Notes: a model not told the origin generated them from the letters alone. Counted from the stretch's first letter, positions 1 to 9,564 are shown. The stretch is DNA of 64,000 bases from Bremerella volcania (GCF_007748115.1 NZ_CP036289.1:1860001-1924000); one strand, 5' to 3'. Translations and numbers: made by a program.

Positions 1-884
1 CACCTTTTTGCTTGGCAACCGCCACCGTGACGGCCGGGAATTCACGGTCGCGGCTCGGCTTCTCCCCGTCGTGCGTATCATGTCCTGGGCCGAAGCCGAT
101 CTTCGTGTAGGTCTTCGCTTCTTCCGGATCGTCTTCGATTCGGGCGACGTCACTCAGGTAAACCGGGCGGCCCTGATGGGCTACGACGACGAGCTTGCCA
201 ATCTCGGTGGCGTTCTCAAGATACGGACCGCTCTCAACAAGCTGCTCACGGTTGTCGCGGACAAAGCTGCCGGACGCCATGTTCACGTTGGCGCCGCGTA
301 GCACGTTCGAGATCTCCAGCGGCGTCACGTTGTGGCCCGCCATCGCTTCGGCGTCCAACCACACAGAAATCTTCCGACGCCGACCGCCGACGATCTCGGT
401 GCGGCCGGTGTTCTTGATGGACTTCAAAGCGATCTCAACTTGCTCGCTAATGCGTCTTAGTTCGTGGTCGTCGTATTTGTCGCTCCACAGCGTCACGTTG
501 ACGATCGGCACGTCGTCGATCTCGATCGGTTTGACGACCCAGCCGGTGACACCGGGCGGGACGAGATCCGTGTGCATCGCGATCTTGTTGTACAGCTTGA
601 TCAAGCTGTCTTCGCGATCCTGGCCGACGTAGAACCGCACCGTTACGATGGCCATGCCGGGACGCGACATTGAATAGACGTATTCCACACCATCGATTTG
701 ATAAAGAAGCCGTTCCAGCCGCGTCGAGACCTGCTTTTCCACTTCCTTGGCGCTGGCACCAGGCATTTGCACGAGAACGTCTGGGTGGTGGCGTTTTACA
801 AGGTGCCGATGTTCGACAACCAGCCAGTCCGAGGAGCGAAACAGCGGCTACAGGGAGTAAGAGGATCAAGCGTGACAGGAACAT
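1..884 (-). pseudogene. RND efflux pump permease, broken 5' end and cut by window edge
   Basis: Reading the minus strand, an open frame from about 842 down to base 2 encodes an AcrB/MdtB-type RND pump porter domain. It contains QMPGASAKEVEKQ, then MSRPGMAIVTVRFYVGQ, then GGRRRKISVWLD and later PVYLSDVARIED, all typical of the periplasmic porter region. The first pump transmembrane helix is missing. Instead a second frame starts at 884 with a lipoprotein signal (MFLSRLILLLPVAAVSLLGLAGC, lipobox LAGC), followed by a proline stretch (KTPPP). It runs into the pump coding sequence out of frame near 780-790. Such a lipoprotein start is typical of the periplasmic adaptor gene that normally precedes the pump. 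I infer an adaptor-pump deletion fusion plus a frameshift, so the gene is probably dead. The C-terminal half lies outside the window. Confidence 0.75.
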
Positions 885-1027
885 CAGATCTATCTCTACA
901 AGCGCGCATGGCTATACATTCGTCCTTTGTGAAATAATCGACACGACCGTCACAGCCGATTGAATAACTTCGATTCAGCCGTCAAACTCGTGTCAAACTT
1001 TAGCGATCACAACGATTATGGCGCACG

Positions 1028-1100
1028 TAGCCCTCAGAACTCCTCAGTCGGAAGAGCCACGCCGCCGAGTTGAGCGTGACTGCGGCGATGACGGCCATCG
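1028..1100 (-). pseudogene. Remnant of the 3' end of an ABC-2 permease gene
   Basis: On the minus strand this reads PMAVIAAVTLNSAAWLFR, nearly identical to the last residues of the intact ABC-2 permease at 40432-41538 (MAVIAAVTLSSAAWLFRRR). The bases after the stop (TGAGGGCTA) are also shared. A one-base deletion alters the last codons. Only about 70 bp survive. The homology ends at the bases GCCATCGG, where the sequence switches to the CsrA-operon leader copy. It is a scar with no coding capacity of its own. Confidence 0.6.
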
Positions 1101-1422
1101 GCGTGAATCGAATGGCTGACCAATACGCGATGGCGAAAATCACCAGTGGCAGCGAGGCTCCACAGCGGTGCGAAATGCCAGTTTTGGCCGAGACGACAGC
1201 GCGGTCTCAGGCATAGTGGATTCCGCCATTTTAGATTACGTTTCCACGCGATTTAAGACCCATCCCACTGGCCGTCATAATAACGGCCCTTTGCCTTTGC
1301 GAGTGCCTTTTCCTCGTAGCAAGGATGTTGGACACAGCGAATCCGTTGAAGTTGAAACCAACGACCTGCGTCGGACGGAAACACGATGATCGAAATCCTC
1401 GTCGAGCGACCTGCGGATACCA
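1093..1422. repeat. Third, inverted and diverged copy of the CsrA-operon leader
   Basis: About 330 bp match, in reverse complement and with only a few substitutions, the leader region upstream of the CsrA operons at 37280-37572 and 58332-58662. The match to the 58-kb copy also includes the segment beyond the 1325-bp repeat (GCGTATTGGTCAGCC and onward), so this copy derives from that arrangement. It carries a 73-codon frame at 1168-1389, and then the first 12 codons of the downstream BON-like gene before the homology stops at 1422. Nothing else in 885-1499 was recognised as a gene. Confidence 0.8.
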
Positions 1423-1499
1423 TAGGAGATTTTGATGGTTAGCATCCGATTTCGACACAGCAGCTTTCAGTGTCCCTAACCAACGAAGGAGTGATCCAA

Positions 1500-2024
1500 A
1501 TGGGGAATCCATCAAACAGTTGTGTCGCGGTATTCAAGAGTCATGTTGAGGCGGACGAAGCGGTCAAGCACCTTCAGCAAGCGGGCTTCGATATGAAAAA
1601 GCTTTCCGTGGTCGGCCAGGAGTATCACACGGATGAGCACGTCGTCGGCTACTACAATGCCGGTGATCGGATGAAATACTGGGGCAAGCTGGGTGCGTTT
1701 TGGGGTGGGCTTTGGGGGTTCTTGTTCGGAGCAGCGTTCTTTTGGGTTCCCGGTATCGGCCCCATCGCCGTCGCGGGGCCGTTGGCCAGTTGGATCGTCG
1801 GGGCACTGGAAGGGGCCGTGGTCACCGGCGGACTGACCGCCTTGGGCGCGGGGTTGTTCAGCATCGGCATCCCCAAAGACAGCATTATCAAATACGAAAC
1901 GGCGCTCAAAGCAGGCAAATTCATGCTGGTCGCGCACGGCACGGCTAACGAGGTGGCCCAGGCCAAAGAACTGCTCGGCTCGACTCAGGCCGAGGAAGTC
2001 GACGAACACGCGCCGCGTAGCTAG
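1500..2024 (+). CDS. YflT-like general stress membrane protein 1
   Basis: This 174-residue protein has an N-terminal alpha/beta domain (CVAVFKSHVEADEAVKHLQQAGF), resembling the heat-induced stress protein YflT domain. A glycine-rich hydrophobic middle follows (WGKLGAFWGGLWGFLFGAAFF, then a second hydrophobic stretch), and then a short soluble tail. The start at 1500 is preferred over 1470 because GAAGGAG lies just upstream of it. The biochemical role of the family is unknown; members are often stress induced. A clear paralogue is at 2878-3393, with a coiled-coil protein between the two, which suggests one functional set. Confidence 0.75.
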   Translation: MGNPSNSCVAVFKSHVEADEAVKHLQQAGFDMKKLSVVGQEYHTDEHVVGYYNAGDRMKYWGKLGAFWGGLWGFLFGAAFFWVPGIGPIAVAGPLASWIVGALEGAVVTGGLTALGAGLFSIGIPKDSIIKYETALKAGKFMLVAHGTANEVAQAKELLGSTQAEEVDEHAPRS

Positions 2025-2073
2025 CAAGAGCAATGCGTAGCGCATTTCCCAATTTGCAGAAGGAGTAAGGACG

Positions 2074-2841
2074 ATGGCTAAGTTGAACAGTGTTACGTTA
2101 GTCCTGGCGATTCTCGCGCTGCTGCTCGGTGGTGTCGCGTATTGGCGGTCCGGCGGAAAGCAGGACGTGGCGCAGGTCGACGAGCAAGTGAAGCAGGATA
2201 TCGATACTCTTCGAGAGAAGCAGCAGGCATTGGAAACTCACGCCGCGGATTCAATACGAGCCGGTTACAAACGCAGCCAGGCGGCATTGAAACGCGCTCG
2301 CCAGCGGTTGGGCGAGTTGGAAACCGCGGCAGCCGAAGGTATCAAGGCCGAAGTCGAGCAGGCGAAGAAGGACTTGGACACACTCGAAAGAGATACGGCG
2401 GACGGTGCGAAGGCGATTGAGAAATCAGTCGTGGACAAGGCCCGCGAAGCCGAACAAGCGGTGACCAGTCGTGTGCATCGGCTCGAGGCTCGAGTCGATG
2501 TCATTGAGGCCCGGCACGAGATCAGCCGCGCAAAAGCGAATGCAGACAGCCAGGAGTTTGATAAGGCCGAGCAACAGTTCCACGAAGCGATTTCCCACAT
2601 CAAGGGAGCGAAGGAGAAAATGGCTGACGGCACCGCCCTCGACGCCCAAATTGACGCAGCGCGCAGCTCACTCGTTGATGCAGCCAAAGCGGTGGAAGCC
2701 AAAGCGGTGGAAGCCAAAGCGGTGGAAGCCAAGGCTGAACAAGCCGGCAACAAAATTGAGAAAGCAGAAAGCGATGCTCGGGCACTTGTTAAATCGCTGG
2801 TAGGCGACGATCATCCACCGGAGATCAGTGCCGCCAAGTGA
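2074..2841 (+). CDS. Membrane-anchored coiled-coil protein
   Basis: The 255-residue protein has one N-terminal membrane segment (about residues 6-24, SVTLVLAILALLLGGVAYW). Almost the whole remainder is charged alpha-helix rich in Lys, Glu, Ala and Gln, as expected for a coiled coil. Residues 204-218 contain KAVEA repeats encoded by a perfect 15-bp tandem repeat. AGGAG precedes the ATG (GAAGGAGTAAGGACG). It sits between two YflT-like paralogues on the same strand with short gaps, suggesting co-expression. I do not recognise a named family. An envelope-tethering or scaffold role is only a guess from architecture. Confidence 0.7.
   Translation: MAKLNSVTLVLAILALLLGGVAYWRSGGKQDVAQVDEQVKQDIDTLREKQQALETHAADSIRAGYKRSQAALKRARQRLGELETAAAEGIKAEVEQAKKDLDTLERDTADGAKAIEKSVVDKAREAEQAVTSRVHRLEARVDVIEARHEISRAKANADSQEFDKAEQQFHEAISHIKGAKEKMADGTALDAQIDAARSSLVDAAKAVEAKAVEAKAVEAKAEQAGNKIEKAESDARALVKSLVGDDHPPEISAAK
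2683..2727 (+). repeat. 15-bp in-frame tandem repeat, three copies
   Basis: The unit GCCAAAGCGGTGGAA occurs three times in a row without mismatch, followed by a degenerate partial unit. It encodes AKAVE repeats in the coiled-coil protein. The length is a multiple of three, so copy-number change would lengthen or shorten the helix without breaking the frame. Confidence 0.95.
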
Positions 2842-2877
2842 CACCAAACTAACCCTTCCCACGACGCGGAGACTGTC

Positions 2878-3393
2878 ATGCGTGACCGCAGTGTTTGCAT
2901 CGCCATTGTCGAGGACCACCGGCAGGTTCAATCAGTGCTGGATTCGTTGCTCGATGCCGGGTTTGACGCCTCTCACATCTCAGTAATTGGCAAAGACCAC
3001 CCGGAGGACAGGCACGTTCACGGCTACTTGACCACTGGCGAGCAAATGGGGTTCTGGGGCGGGCAAGGCGCCGTTTGGGGTGGGATTATGGGCGCGCTGG
3101 CTGGGGCCGGCTTCCTGTTTGTGCCGGGGATCGGGCCGCTGATGCTTGGAGGCCCGTTGTTGAGCATGATCGTGGGCGGCCTCGAAGGTTCCGTCGGATT
3201 GGCCGGCATCGAAGCCGTGTTTGCTGGCCTGCTGCATCTGGCATTTTCCAAAGAGCACCTGGCGACTTACGAGAAGGAGTTGAAGGCCGGCAAGTCGCTC
3301 GTGCTTGTGCATGGCAACTCCGGCGAGGTGATCCGGGCCAAGGATGTGCTGACCGACGCCGGGATCGGAGTTATCGCTGTCCACGCGCAATGA
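2878..3393 (+). CDS. YflT-like general stress membrane protein 2
   Basis: The 171-residue protein is a paralogue of the one at 1500-2024 over its full length: N-terminal domain (CIAIVEDHRQVQSVLDSLLDAGF), the G-x-W-G-G-rich membrane section (GFWGGQGAVWGGIMGAL), PGIGPL, and the YEKELKAGKSLVLVHG tail, where the first copy has YETALKAGKFMLVAHG. The pair probably arose by duplication. Function is unknown beyond a likely membrane stress role. Confidence 0.75.
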   Translation: MRDRSVCIAIVEDHRQVQSVLDSLLDAGFDASHISVIGKDHPEDRHVHGYLTTGEQMGFWGGQGAVWGGIMGALAGAGFLFVPGIGPLMLGGPLLSMIVGGLEGSVGLAGIEAVFAGLLHLAFSKEHLATYEKELKAGKSLVLVHGNSGEVIRAKDVLTDAGIGVIAVHAQ

Positions 3394-3427
3394 ATCTCGT
3401 TGAAAATGTCAAAGGGAAGGAAGACCG

Positions 3428-3766
3428 ATGCGGATCAAGCCAACCCACGGGGTGATTGTCGCTGTGGCGGTGCTCATCGGAGTCGGTCTGTTCTTCATCC
3501 CCGATCGAATGGCCGACGACGACGAGCTCCGGGAGCAAGTGGTCGAGACGCTCCGAGCGATTGTCGATGTAGATACTGGCAAGATTGAGGTTTCGGTCGA
3601 AGACGGCGTCGTGACACTCAGCGGACCCGTTTCAGAACACGAAGCGCGACGTATTGTCATCGAGGAAGTGAAGAAGATTGACGGCGTGGAGCAAGTCATC
3701 GACGAGATTGTTGTGGACGTACCATCCTACCAAAATGACGAAGCGAGTCCCGATGCCACGCAGTGA
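3428..3766 (+). CDS. BON-domain protein with N-terminal membrane anchor
   Basis: The 112-residue protein has a hydrophobic N-terminus (about residues 8-23, GVIVAVAVLIGVGLFF). A single BON domain (about 35-100) follows, with the usual pattern IEVSVEDGVVTLSGPVSEHE and then IDGVEQVIDEI. BON domains bind phospholipid or other surfaces and occur in envelope-stress proteins such as OsmY. AAGGAAG lies upstream of the ATG. It is in line with the stress genes before it and is likely a periplasm-facing envelope-stress protein. Confidence 0.85.
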   Translation: MRIKPTHGVIVAVAVLIGVGLFFIPDRMADDDELREQVVETLRAIVDVDTGKIEVSVEDGVVTLSGPVSEHEARRIVIEEVKKIDGVEQVIDEIVVDVPSYQNDEASPDATQ

Positions 3767-3802
3767 CCGGGATGCGTGCTTTCAAAGCGAGGTGTTCTTC
3801 AG

Positions 3803-4012
3803 ATGAACTCGAATCATAAACATGACCATGCGCACCATGAGCGCAACAAGAAGCATCAGAAAGCAGCCAGAGGATTGCACAAGGATTGGCGAACGTGGAC
3901 CGTCGTGCTGCTGATGCTACTGGGCATGGCCGTCTATTTGTTGACAATGGACGAGTCGCTGGGGCCCGCGACCGGCCCCGAACCGTCAGACGTGGAAGCT
4001 CCGGCCGAATAA
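3803..4012 (+). CDS. Small His-rich single-pass membrane protein
   Basis: The 69-residue product begins MNSNHKHDHAHHERNKKHQK, a cytosolic His/Lys-rich head. It has one membrane segment (about residues 32-51, WTVVLLMLLGMAVYLLTM) and an acidic, Pro-rich tail. An in-frame ATG exists at 3776, but the GAGGTG motif is better placed for 3803. The histidine cluster could bind metal, but this is inference. No family recognised. Confidence 0.6.
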   Translation: MNSNHKHDHAHHERNKKHQKAARGLHKDWRTWTVVLLMLLGMAVYLLTMDESLGPATGPEPSDVEAPAE

Positions 4013-4040
4013 CCAAAGCAAACCGTAAAGGGAATTTATC

Positions 4041-4403
4041 ATGTACAAAGAAATCGACATCACCATCGTCGGCAAGGTCATGGAAGTCGATGTGACCGGC
4101 AAGTTGACCAAGGAAGACTACGGACAGTTGGTGCCGGCGACGGACAAGCTGATCAAGGAGCACGGCAAGATCCGAATCCTGTTCGTAATGCACGATTTCC
4201 ATGGCTGGTCGGCAGGCGCCATGTGGGAAGATACCAAGTTTGGTCTAAAGCACTTCACCCACATCGAACGTCTGGGAATCGTCGGCGAGACGAAGTGGGA
4301 ACACGGCATGGCCGTTTTCTGCCGTCCCTTCACGATGGCGAAAATGCACTACTTCGACGCTTCAAAGATCGACGAGGCCCGCAAATGGATCACCGAGGAT
4401 TGA
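4041..4403 (+). CDS. SpoIIAA-like (STAS-fold) protein
   Basis: The 120-residue protein resembles the SpoIIAA-like (STAS/CRAL-TRIO-type) family: VMEVDVTGKLTKEDYGQLVP, then a core strand IRILFVMHDFHGWS, then WEHGMAVFCRPFT and the terminal DEARKWI. Family members are small soluble alpha/beta proteins that often lie next to stress genes; their ligand is mostly unknown. The length is normal for the family. Confidence 0.8.
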   Translation: MYKEIDITIVGKVMEVDVTGKLTKEDYGQLVPATDKLIKEHGKIRILFVMHDFHGWSAGAMWEDTKFGLKHFTHIERLGIVGETKWEHGMAVFCRPFTMAKMHYFDASKIDEARKWITED

Positions 4404-4482
4404 ATCACTGAAAGAATCGTACCCTCGAACTTACGCTCACAAACCCGCACGCCGGAAGGCCTGCAAATTGAAAGGATCCGAC

Positions 4483-4908
4483 ATGGACAAGCAAGAACTT
4501 ATCGATCGATTGAATGAAGATTTGGCTGGCGAGTTGAGCGCCATCATTCAGTACATTACCTATGCGGCCAAAGCCACCGGTCCCTATCGCCCGCAGTTGG
4601 CGCAGTTTTTTCTGACGGAGGTGGCCGACGAGCAATTGCACGCTCAATTCCTGGCGAACAAAATCGTTGCCCTGGGTGGCGAACCGACGACCACGCCGCG
4701 CCCCGTGAAGAAAGCCGCGTCCGACCGCGAAATGCTCGAAGCCATTGTTGCCGACGAGGGCAAAGCCGCGGCCGACTACACGCAGCGGGCAAAAGACGCC
4801 GAGGCGTTCGGCGACAAGGGCCTGGCCGTCCAACTGGAAGACATGATCCGCGACGAGTCCGGGCACCTGGAAGAAACCGAACGCATGCTGCGCGATTGGC
4901 CGCTCTAA
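4483..4908 (+). CDS. Ferritin-like (bacterioferritin/Dps-type) protein
   Basis: The 141-residue four-helix protein has ferritin-like iron-site residues: E in GELSAIIQY, E..H in VADEQLHAQF, E in DEGKAAADY, and E..H in RDESGHLEE. It probably binds a di-iron centre and limits iron/peroxide stress. The start at 4483 follows AAAGGA; an upstream ATG at 4468 is possible. The next gene is a transporter in the acid-resistance pair, so the neighbourhood is stress-related. Confidence 0.85.
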   Translation: MDKQELIDRLNEDLAGELSAIIQYITYAAKATGPYRPQLAQFFLTEVADEQLHAQFLANKIVALGGEPTTTPRPVKKAASDREMLEAIVADEGKAAADYTQRAKDAEAFGDKGLAVQLEDMIRDESGHLEETERMLRDWPL

Positions 4909-4939
4909 CGAGACGCTGTCCAGCAGCTAAGATGCGATC

Positions 4940-6381
4940 ATGCCCGATCCAAGCCGAGCACCTCGGACGCCACACAAGTTGGGTGTGTTCGCCTTGTCGA
5001 TGCTCAATGTCGCGGCCATCGCGACGCTCCGCGATCTGCCGGCGATGGCCGAGTACGGCCTGTCTTCGATTACGTACTGCCTGTTTGTCGCGGCCGTCTT
5101 CATGATTCCCATCTCCTTGGTTTCGGCCGAGTTGGCGACCGGTTTCCCCCAGGCAGGCGGAGTCCATAACTGGGTGCGGCAGGCATTCGGACCGAGATGG
5201 GGATTCGTGGCAATCTGGCTGCAGTGGATTCAAAACGTCGTTTGGTATCCGGTCGTACTTTCGTTTGCAGCCTCCACGTTGGCTTACGCGCTGCACCCCG
5301 AATTGGCACAAAACTGCCTCTACATCGTGGCGGTGGTGCTGGCGGCGTATTGGACCAGCACGCTGGTGAACTTTCGCGGTTTGAAGGCATCCAGTCTCAT
5401 CAGTACGTTGGGCGTCATTGTCGGAACGCTGTTGCCGGCGATCGTCTTGATCGGTTTCGGAGCGGTCTGGTGGCTTAAGGCTTTGCCACGTAGCGACGGG
5501 ACGCAGCTTGTCCTCTCGGCCCATTCGCTGTTGCCTGACGTTAGCCACCCCTCGCGGATGGTTTTGGCGCTTTCGATGCTGCTGACTTCTTTTGTCGGCA
5601 TGGAAATGCCGGCCAGCCACGCCCAGGAAGTCCGCAATCCACAACGGGATTATCCGCGCGCGATTTTGATCGCGACGGTGGTCATCTTGGGGCTGGCGAT
5701 CGTCGGAACGACGGCACTGATCATCGTGATACCGCCCGCGGGAATTGACGCCGAGACGGGCGTGATGCGGATGGTGCAGATCGTTCAGCAGCAACACGAT
5801 CTTCCCGGCCTCGTTCACTTGGCCGCCGTCCTGATCGCCTTCGGTCTGTTTGGACAAGTGACGACCTGGGTTCCGGGCCCCAGCAAAGGACTGCTGGCAG
5901 TCGGTCGCCACGGCTTCTTGCCTCGCTTTTTTCAACAGACGAATCGCAGCGGTATGCAAACGCATATCTTGTTGGTGCAAGCTGCGATCGTAACCGTGCT
6001 GTCGCTGGTATTTATGGTGATTCCGTCAGTGGAGACCGCGTATACGCTGCTCATGGCGGCGACCGCTCAAATCTATCTGCTGATGTACATCATGATGTTT
6101 GCCGCCGCGATTCGATTGCGATATTCACAACCGGACACGCCGCGCGCCTATCGCGTCCCGGGAGGCAACTCGGGAATGTGGTGCGTTGCCGGCACGGCGA
6201 TCGCCGGAGCGGTCTTTACCATTTGCGTCTTTTACGCTCCGCAGGCGGGCGTCTCAGCGATCGTCTGGATGGGCCTCTTACACTGGGCGCCCTGATTTTG
6301 ATGGGCACTCCTCCGTTTATTATCTATGGGCTGCGCAAGTCCGAGTGGGCGACCGACACAGATTCCGCAATGCAGAGATAG
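4940..6381 (+). pseudogene. GadC-like amino acid antiporter (APC family), frameshifted near C-terminus
   Basis: The frame from 4940 encodes about 450 residues of an APC transporter with about twelve membrane segments; it starts KLGVFALSMLNVAAIATLRD. The frame ends at 6295 just after IVWMG, but the next frame continues the last helix as LTLGALILMGTPPFIIYGL and reaches a stop at 6381. A single-base indel near 6266-6275 explains this. It lies directly upstream of glutamate decarboxylase, so a glutamate/GABA exchanger of the GadC type is the most likely role. Whether the frameshift is real or a sequence error cannot be told here; loss of only the last helix might leave partial function. Confidence 0.75.
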
Positions 6382-6391
6382 GGTATTCAGC

Positions 6392-7802
6392 ATGCTCAAG
6401 CACCCGAAGAACTTGACTAACTTGACTAACTTGAAAGACGACGATGCGGTATTGCAACCGCTCTACGGGCGCCGCGCGTTAACAGAACCGATTCCGAAAT
6501 ACAAGTTGCCGGAAAACGAAATGGCGGTCCGCACGGCCTACGAGCTGATTCACGACGAATTGATGTTGGACGGCAATGCGCGGTTGAATCTGGCGACCTT
6601 CGTCACAACGTGGATGGAGCCGGAGGCCGAGCAACTGATGGCCGAGTCGTTTTCCAAAAACATGATCGACAAGGACGAGTATCCGCAAACCGCGATGATC
6701 GAGGAGCGATGCATCAACATGGTCGCTCGACTCTTTCACGCACCGGAAGAAGGCCAGGCGATTGGGGCATCCGCAATCGGATCGAGCGAAGCGATCATGC
6801 TGGCCGGCATGGCGTTGAAGTGGAAGTGGCGTCAGCGCCGAGAGCGTCAGGGGAAATCAAGCGACCGGCCGAACATGGTGATGGGTGCCAACGTGCAGGT
6901 CGTCTGGGAAAAGTTTTGCCGTTACTGGGAAGTCGAACCGCGATATGTGCCCATGCAGCGAGGGCATTACACCATCACACCAGAAGGTGTGGTTGACCTC
7001 ATTGACGAGAACACGATCGGTGTCGTGGCGATCCTGGGGACGACCTTTACCGGTGAGTTCGAACCGGTCGAACAAATCCACGAAGCGTTGATGAAACGAA
7101 ATGCCGAAACTGGGTGGGAGATCCCGCTTCACGTGGATGCCGCCAGTGGTGGATTCGTCGCTCCGTTCCTTGATCCCGATCTAAAATGGGACTTCCGCTT
7201 ACCACTCGTGAAATCGACCAACGTCTCGGGGCATAAATACGGCTTGGTCTACCCGGGCGTCTGCTGGGTAGTGTGGCGGGACGAGGCGGAACTGCCGCGG
7301 GAACTGATCTTCCACGTCAACTACCTGGGCGGCGACATGCCGACGTTCACGCTCAATTTTTCGCGGCCAGGAAATCAGGTTGTGGCCCAATACTATAACT
7401 TTCTGCGACTGGGACGCCGGCTATACGCGCATCATGCAAGCGATGCGAGACACGGCGATGTATCTTTCCGAAGAGATTGGCAAACTAGGACCGTTCGAAT
7501 TGGCCAGCGATGGCAGTGCGATTCCCGTGTTCGCATTCGAGATGAAAGGCCGCACACATTACACGGTGTTCGATCTATCGGAAAAACTACGCGAACGCGG
7601 CTGGCAGGTGCCCGCCTATACCATGCCGCCCGATGCCGAGGACATCGCCGTGTTGCGCGTCTGCATTCGCGAAGGTTTCAGCCGCGACATGGCGGACATG
7701 TTCCTGGGCGATATTCGTGACGCTGTCGAACGTTTTGAAAAGCAACCGGGGCACAATCCAACAAAGCCCACCACGAACACAAAGGTACACAAGCACTGTT
7801 AG
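6392..7802 (+). pseudogene. gadB: Glutamate decarboxylase, frameshifted
   Basis: This PLP enzyme converts glutamate to GABA and CO2 and consumes a proton. The N-terminal part shows LARFHAPEEG-like and GASAIGSSEAIMLAG motifs, HVDAASGGFVAPF and the PLP lysine in STNVSGHKYG. The frame is lost near 7410-7425 after YYNFLRLGR. The other frame then continues with GYTRIMQAMRDTAMYLSEEI through AYTMPPDAEDIAVLRVCIRE to the stop at 7802. One extra or two missing bases would restore one gene of about 470 residues. Start at 6392; a 9-bp repeat encodes TNLTNL near the N-terminus. With the upstream GadC-like antiporter it would form a glutamate-dependent acid-resistance pair. Confidence 0.85.
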
Positions 7803-7891
7803 ACGACAATCAACGTTGAGGTCGATTGCGGTGTAGTATTCGACCTGAATTGCGGCGGCGTTTGAAAACCGAGTGCTTTGAAGGTTGAAAC

Positions 7892-9490
7892 ATGACCGCT
7901 GAAACTGAAACCGTCGTGGTCCTGCTCTTTGTTGTCGCATCTTTGGTCGCGATCGGTGCACGTAAGTTTCGTTTGCCGTATACCGTGGCGCTGATTCTTG
8001 TGGGCCTTGCGTTGGGCGGATTACAGTTGCTCGATGCACCACAACTTACTCAGAATGTCTTGTTCCTGGTTTTCCTGCCCGGCCTAATCTTCGAGGCCGC
8101 CTTCCACATTGATTTCGAACGACTGTGGCGCGATCACCTGGCAGTCCTGGGTCTGGCAATCCCCGGTGTCGCGGCGTCGATCGGCATCACTGCTGCATTG
8201 CTGGTTTTTGCCAGCGCGGAAGTCCCTCAACTGCACGGGATCGGCTGGGCACTTTCCCTGGTGTTCGGCGCGGCGGTCGCGGCAACCGATCCGATTTCGG
8301 TCGTTTCGTTGTTCAAAGAAGTTGGTGCTCCCCGCAGACTGCGTTTGCTGATTGAAGGAGAAAGCCTGCTGAACGACGGCACGTCGATCGTGTTCTTTAC
8401 TCTGGTCCTTGCACTGGCGACCGGCGCGCCCACGTCGGCGAGCCGGATGGTTGTCGATTTCGGCCTCGTCGTGGGTGGCGGCGTCGCCGTCGGCGGCGTC
8501 ATCGGCTTGCTTGTTTCGCTCATGACAAGGAGGATTGATGATGCGATGGTCGAGATTACGCTCACCACGGTCGCGGCCTACGGATCATTCCTGGCGGCGG
8601 AGAAACTCGGATTTTCGGGTGTGATCAGTGCCGTCGCGGCGGGTCTGATCTGCGGAAACTATGGCGCGCGCACGGGAATGACTCCTTCCACACGGGTCGC
8701 CGTAGAAACCTTTTGGGAATACGCCGGTTTTGCCCTGAATTCATTGGTGTTCCTGCTGATGGGATTCCAGATCCGCATCGATACACTTTTGGCGGCTTGG
8801 CCGATTATCCTGATCGCCTATCTTGTCGTCACGCTCGCTCGCGGACTGGTTGTCTTTGGAACAACGGGGCTGCTCACAATGACTCGCGCCCGAATACCCC
8901 TATCGTGGAGCGTCATTCTCACTTGGGGCGGCTTGCGTGGCGCACTCTCGATGGTGCTGGCCCTGAGCCTGCCAGTGGACTTGCCGTTGCGCGACGTAAT
9001 CGTGAATGCAGTGTTCGGCGTGGTACTTCTCACCATCCTCGTGCAAGGCTTGACAATGACGCCGCTCGCCCGCTGGCTCGGCGTGATTGGCGGACGCGAA
9101 AAAATTGTCGCATATGAAGTCTCCCGCACCCGCATTCAATTAGCCAATGACGTGCTTTCCAGGATCGGCCAACTACGGCACAGCAGCCGGGTTGATTCCC
9201 AAGCACTTGATGCGATCGAAGCCGAATATCGCCAACGATTGGATGAGGCACACGCCGAGCTCGACCAGGCGGAGTTCGACGAAGTAGATCGTCTCCGCGA
9301 GGACGTTGCCCAGTTGAGGCGTCGTATGCTCTTAATCGAGAAAAAAGAGGCGATCGAATCGCGACGACATGGATCGATCGGCGATGAGGCCTTTAACCAA
9401 CTGCTTGCCGACATCAACGCCCGTTTCCTGGAATTGGAATCCGCCGGATTGCCAGGCGGCAACCCAATCCAGGATAATGCGACCAATTGA
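7892..9490 (+). CDS. Na+/H+ antiporter, NhaP/CPA1 family
   Basis: The 532-residue protein has about twelve membrane segments over residues 1-400, including the CPA1 signature region GAAVAATDPISVVSLF and EGESLLNDGTSIVFF, where the acidic residues bind the ion. A hydrophilic C-terminal domain of about 130 residues is rich in Glu and Arg and probably cytosolic and regulatory. It exchanges Na+ (or K+) for H+ and would help pH homeostasis next to the GAD pair. Intact, with normal length. Confidence 0.9.
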   Translation: MTAETETVVVLLFVVASLVAIGARKFRLPYTVALILVGLALGGLQLLDAPQLTQNVLFLVFLPGLIFEAAFHIDFERLWRDHLAVLGLAIPGVAASIGITAALLVFASAEVPQLHGIGWALSLVFGAAVAATDPISVVSLFKEVGAPRRLRLLIEGESLLNDGTSIVFFTLVLALATGAPTSASRMVVDFGLVVGGGVAVGGVIGLLVSLMTRRIDDAMVEITLTTVAAYGSFLAAEKLGFSGVISAVAAGLICGNYGARTGMTPSTRVAVETFWEYAGFALNSLVFLLMGFQIRIDTLLAAWPIILIAYLVVTLARGLVVFGTTGLLTMTRARIPLSWSVILTWGGLRGALSMVLALSLPVDLPLRDVIVNAVFGVVLLTILVQGLTMTPLARWLGVIGGREKIVAYEVSRTRIQLANDVLSRIGQLRHSSRVDSQALDAIEAEYRQRLDEAHAELDQAEFDEVDRLREDVAQLRRRMLLIEKKEAIESRRHGSIGDEAFNQLLADINARFLELESAGLPGGNPIQDNATN

Positions 9491-9564
9491 GTTTGAAGGC
9501 CACGAGCGGCCGCGGATGAAGACCGTCCTTCGCTCATACAAAATCTGGCAATAGGATGAACGCG

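Noticed and set aside
4556-5980. Long open frame on the minus strand opposite the GadC-like gene
   Set aside because: It has no recognisable motif and is rich in Arg, His and Gln as expected for an antisense shadow; the plus strand encodes a clear transporter.
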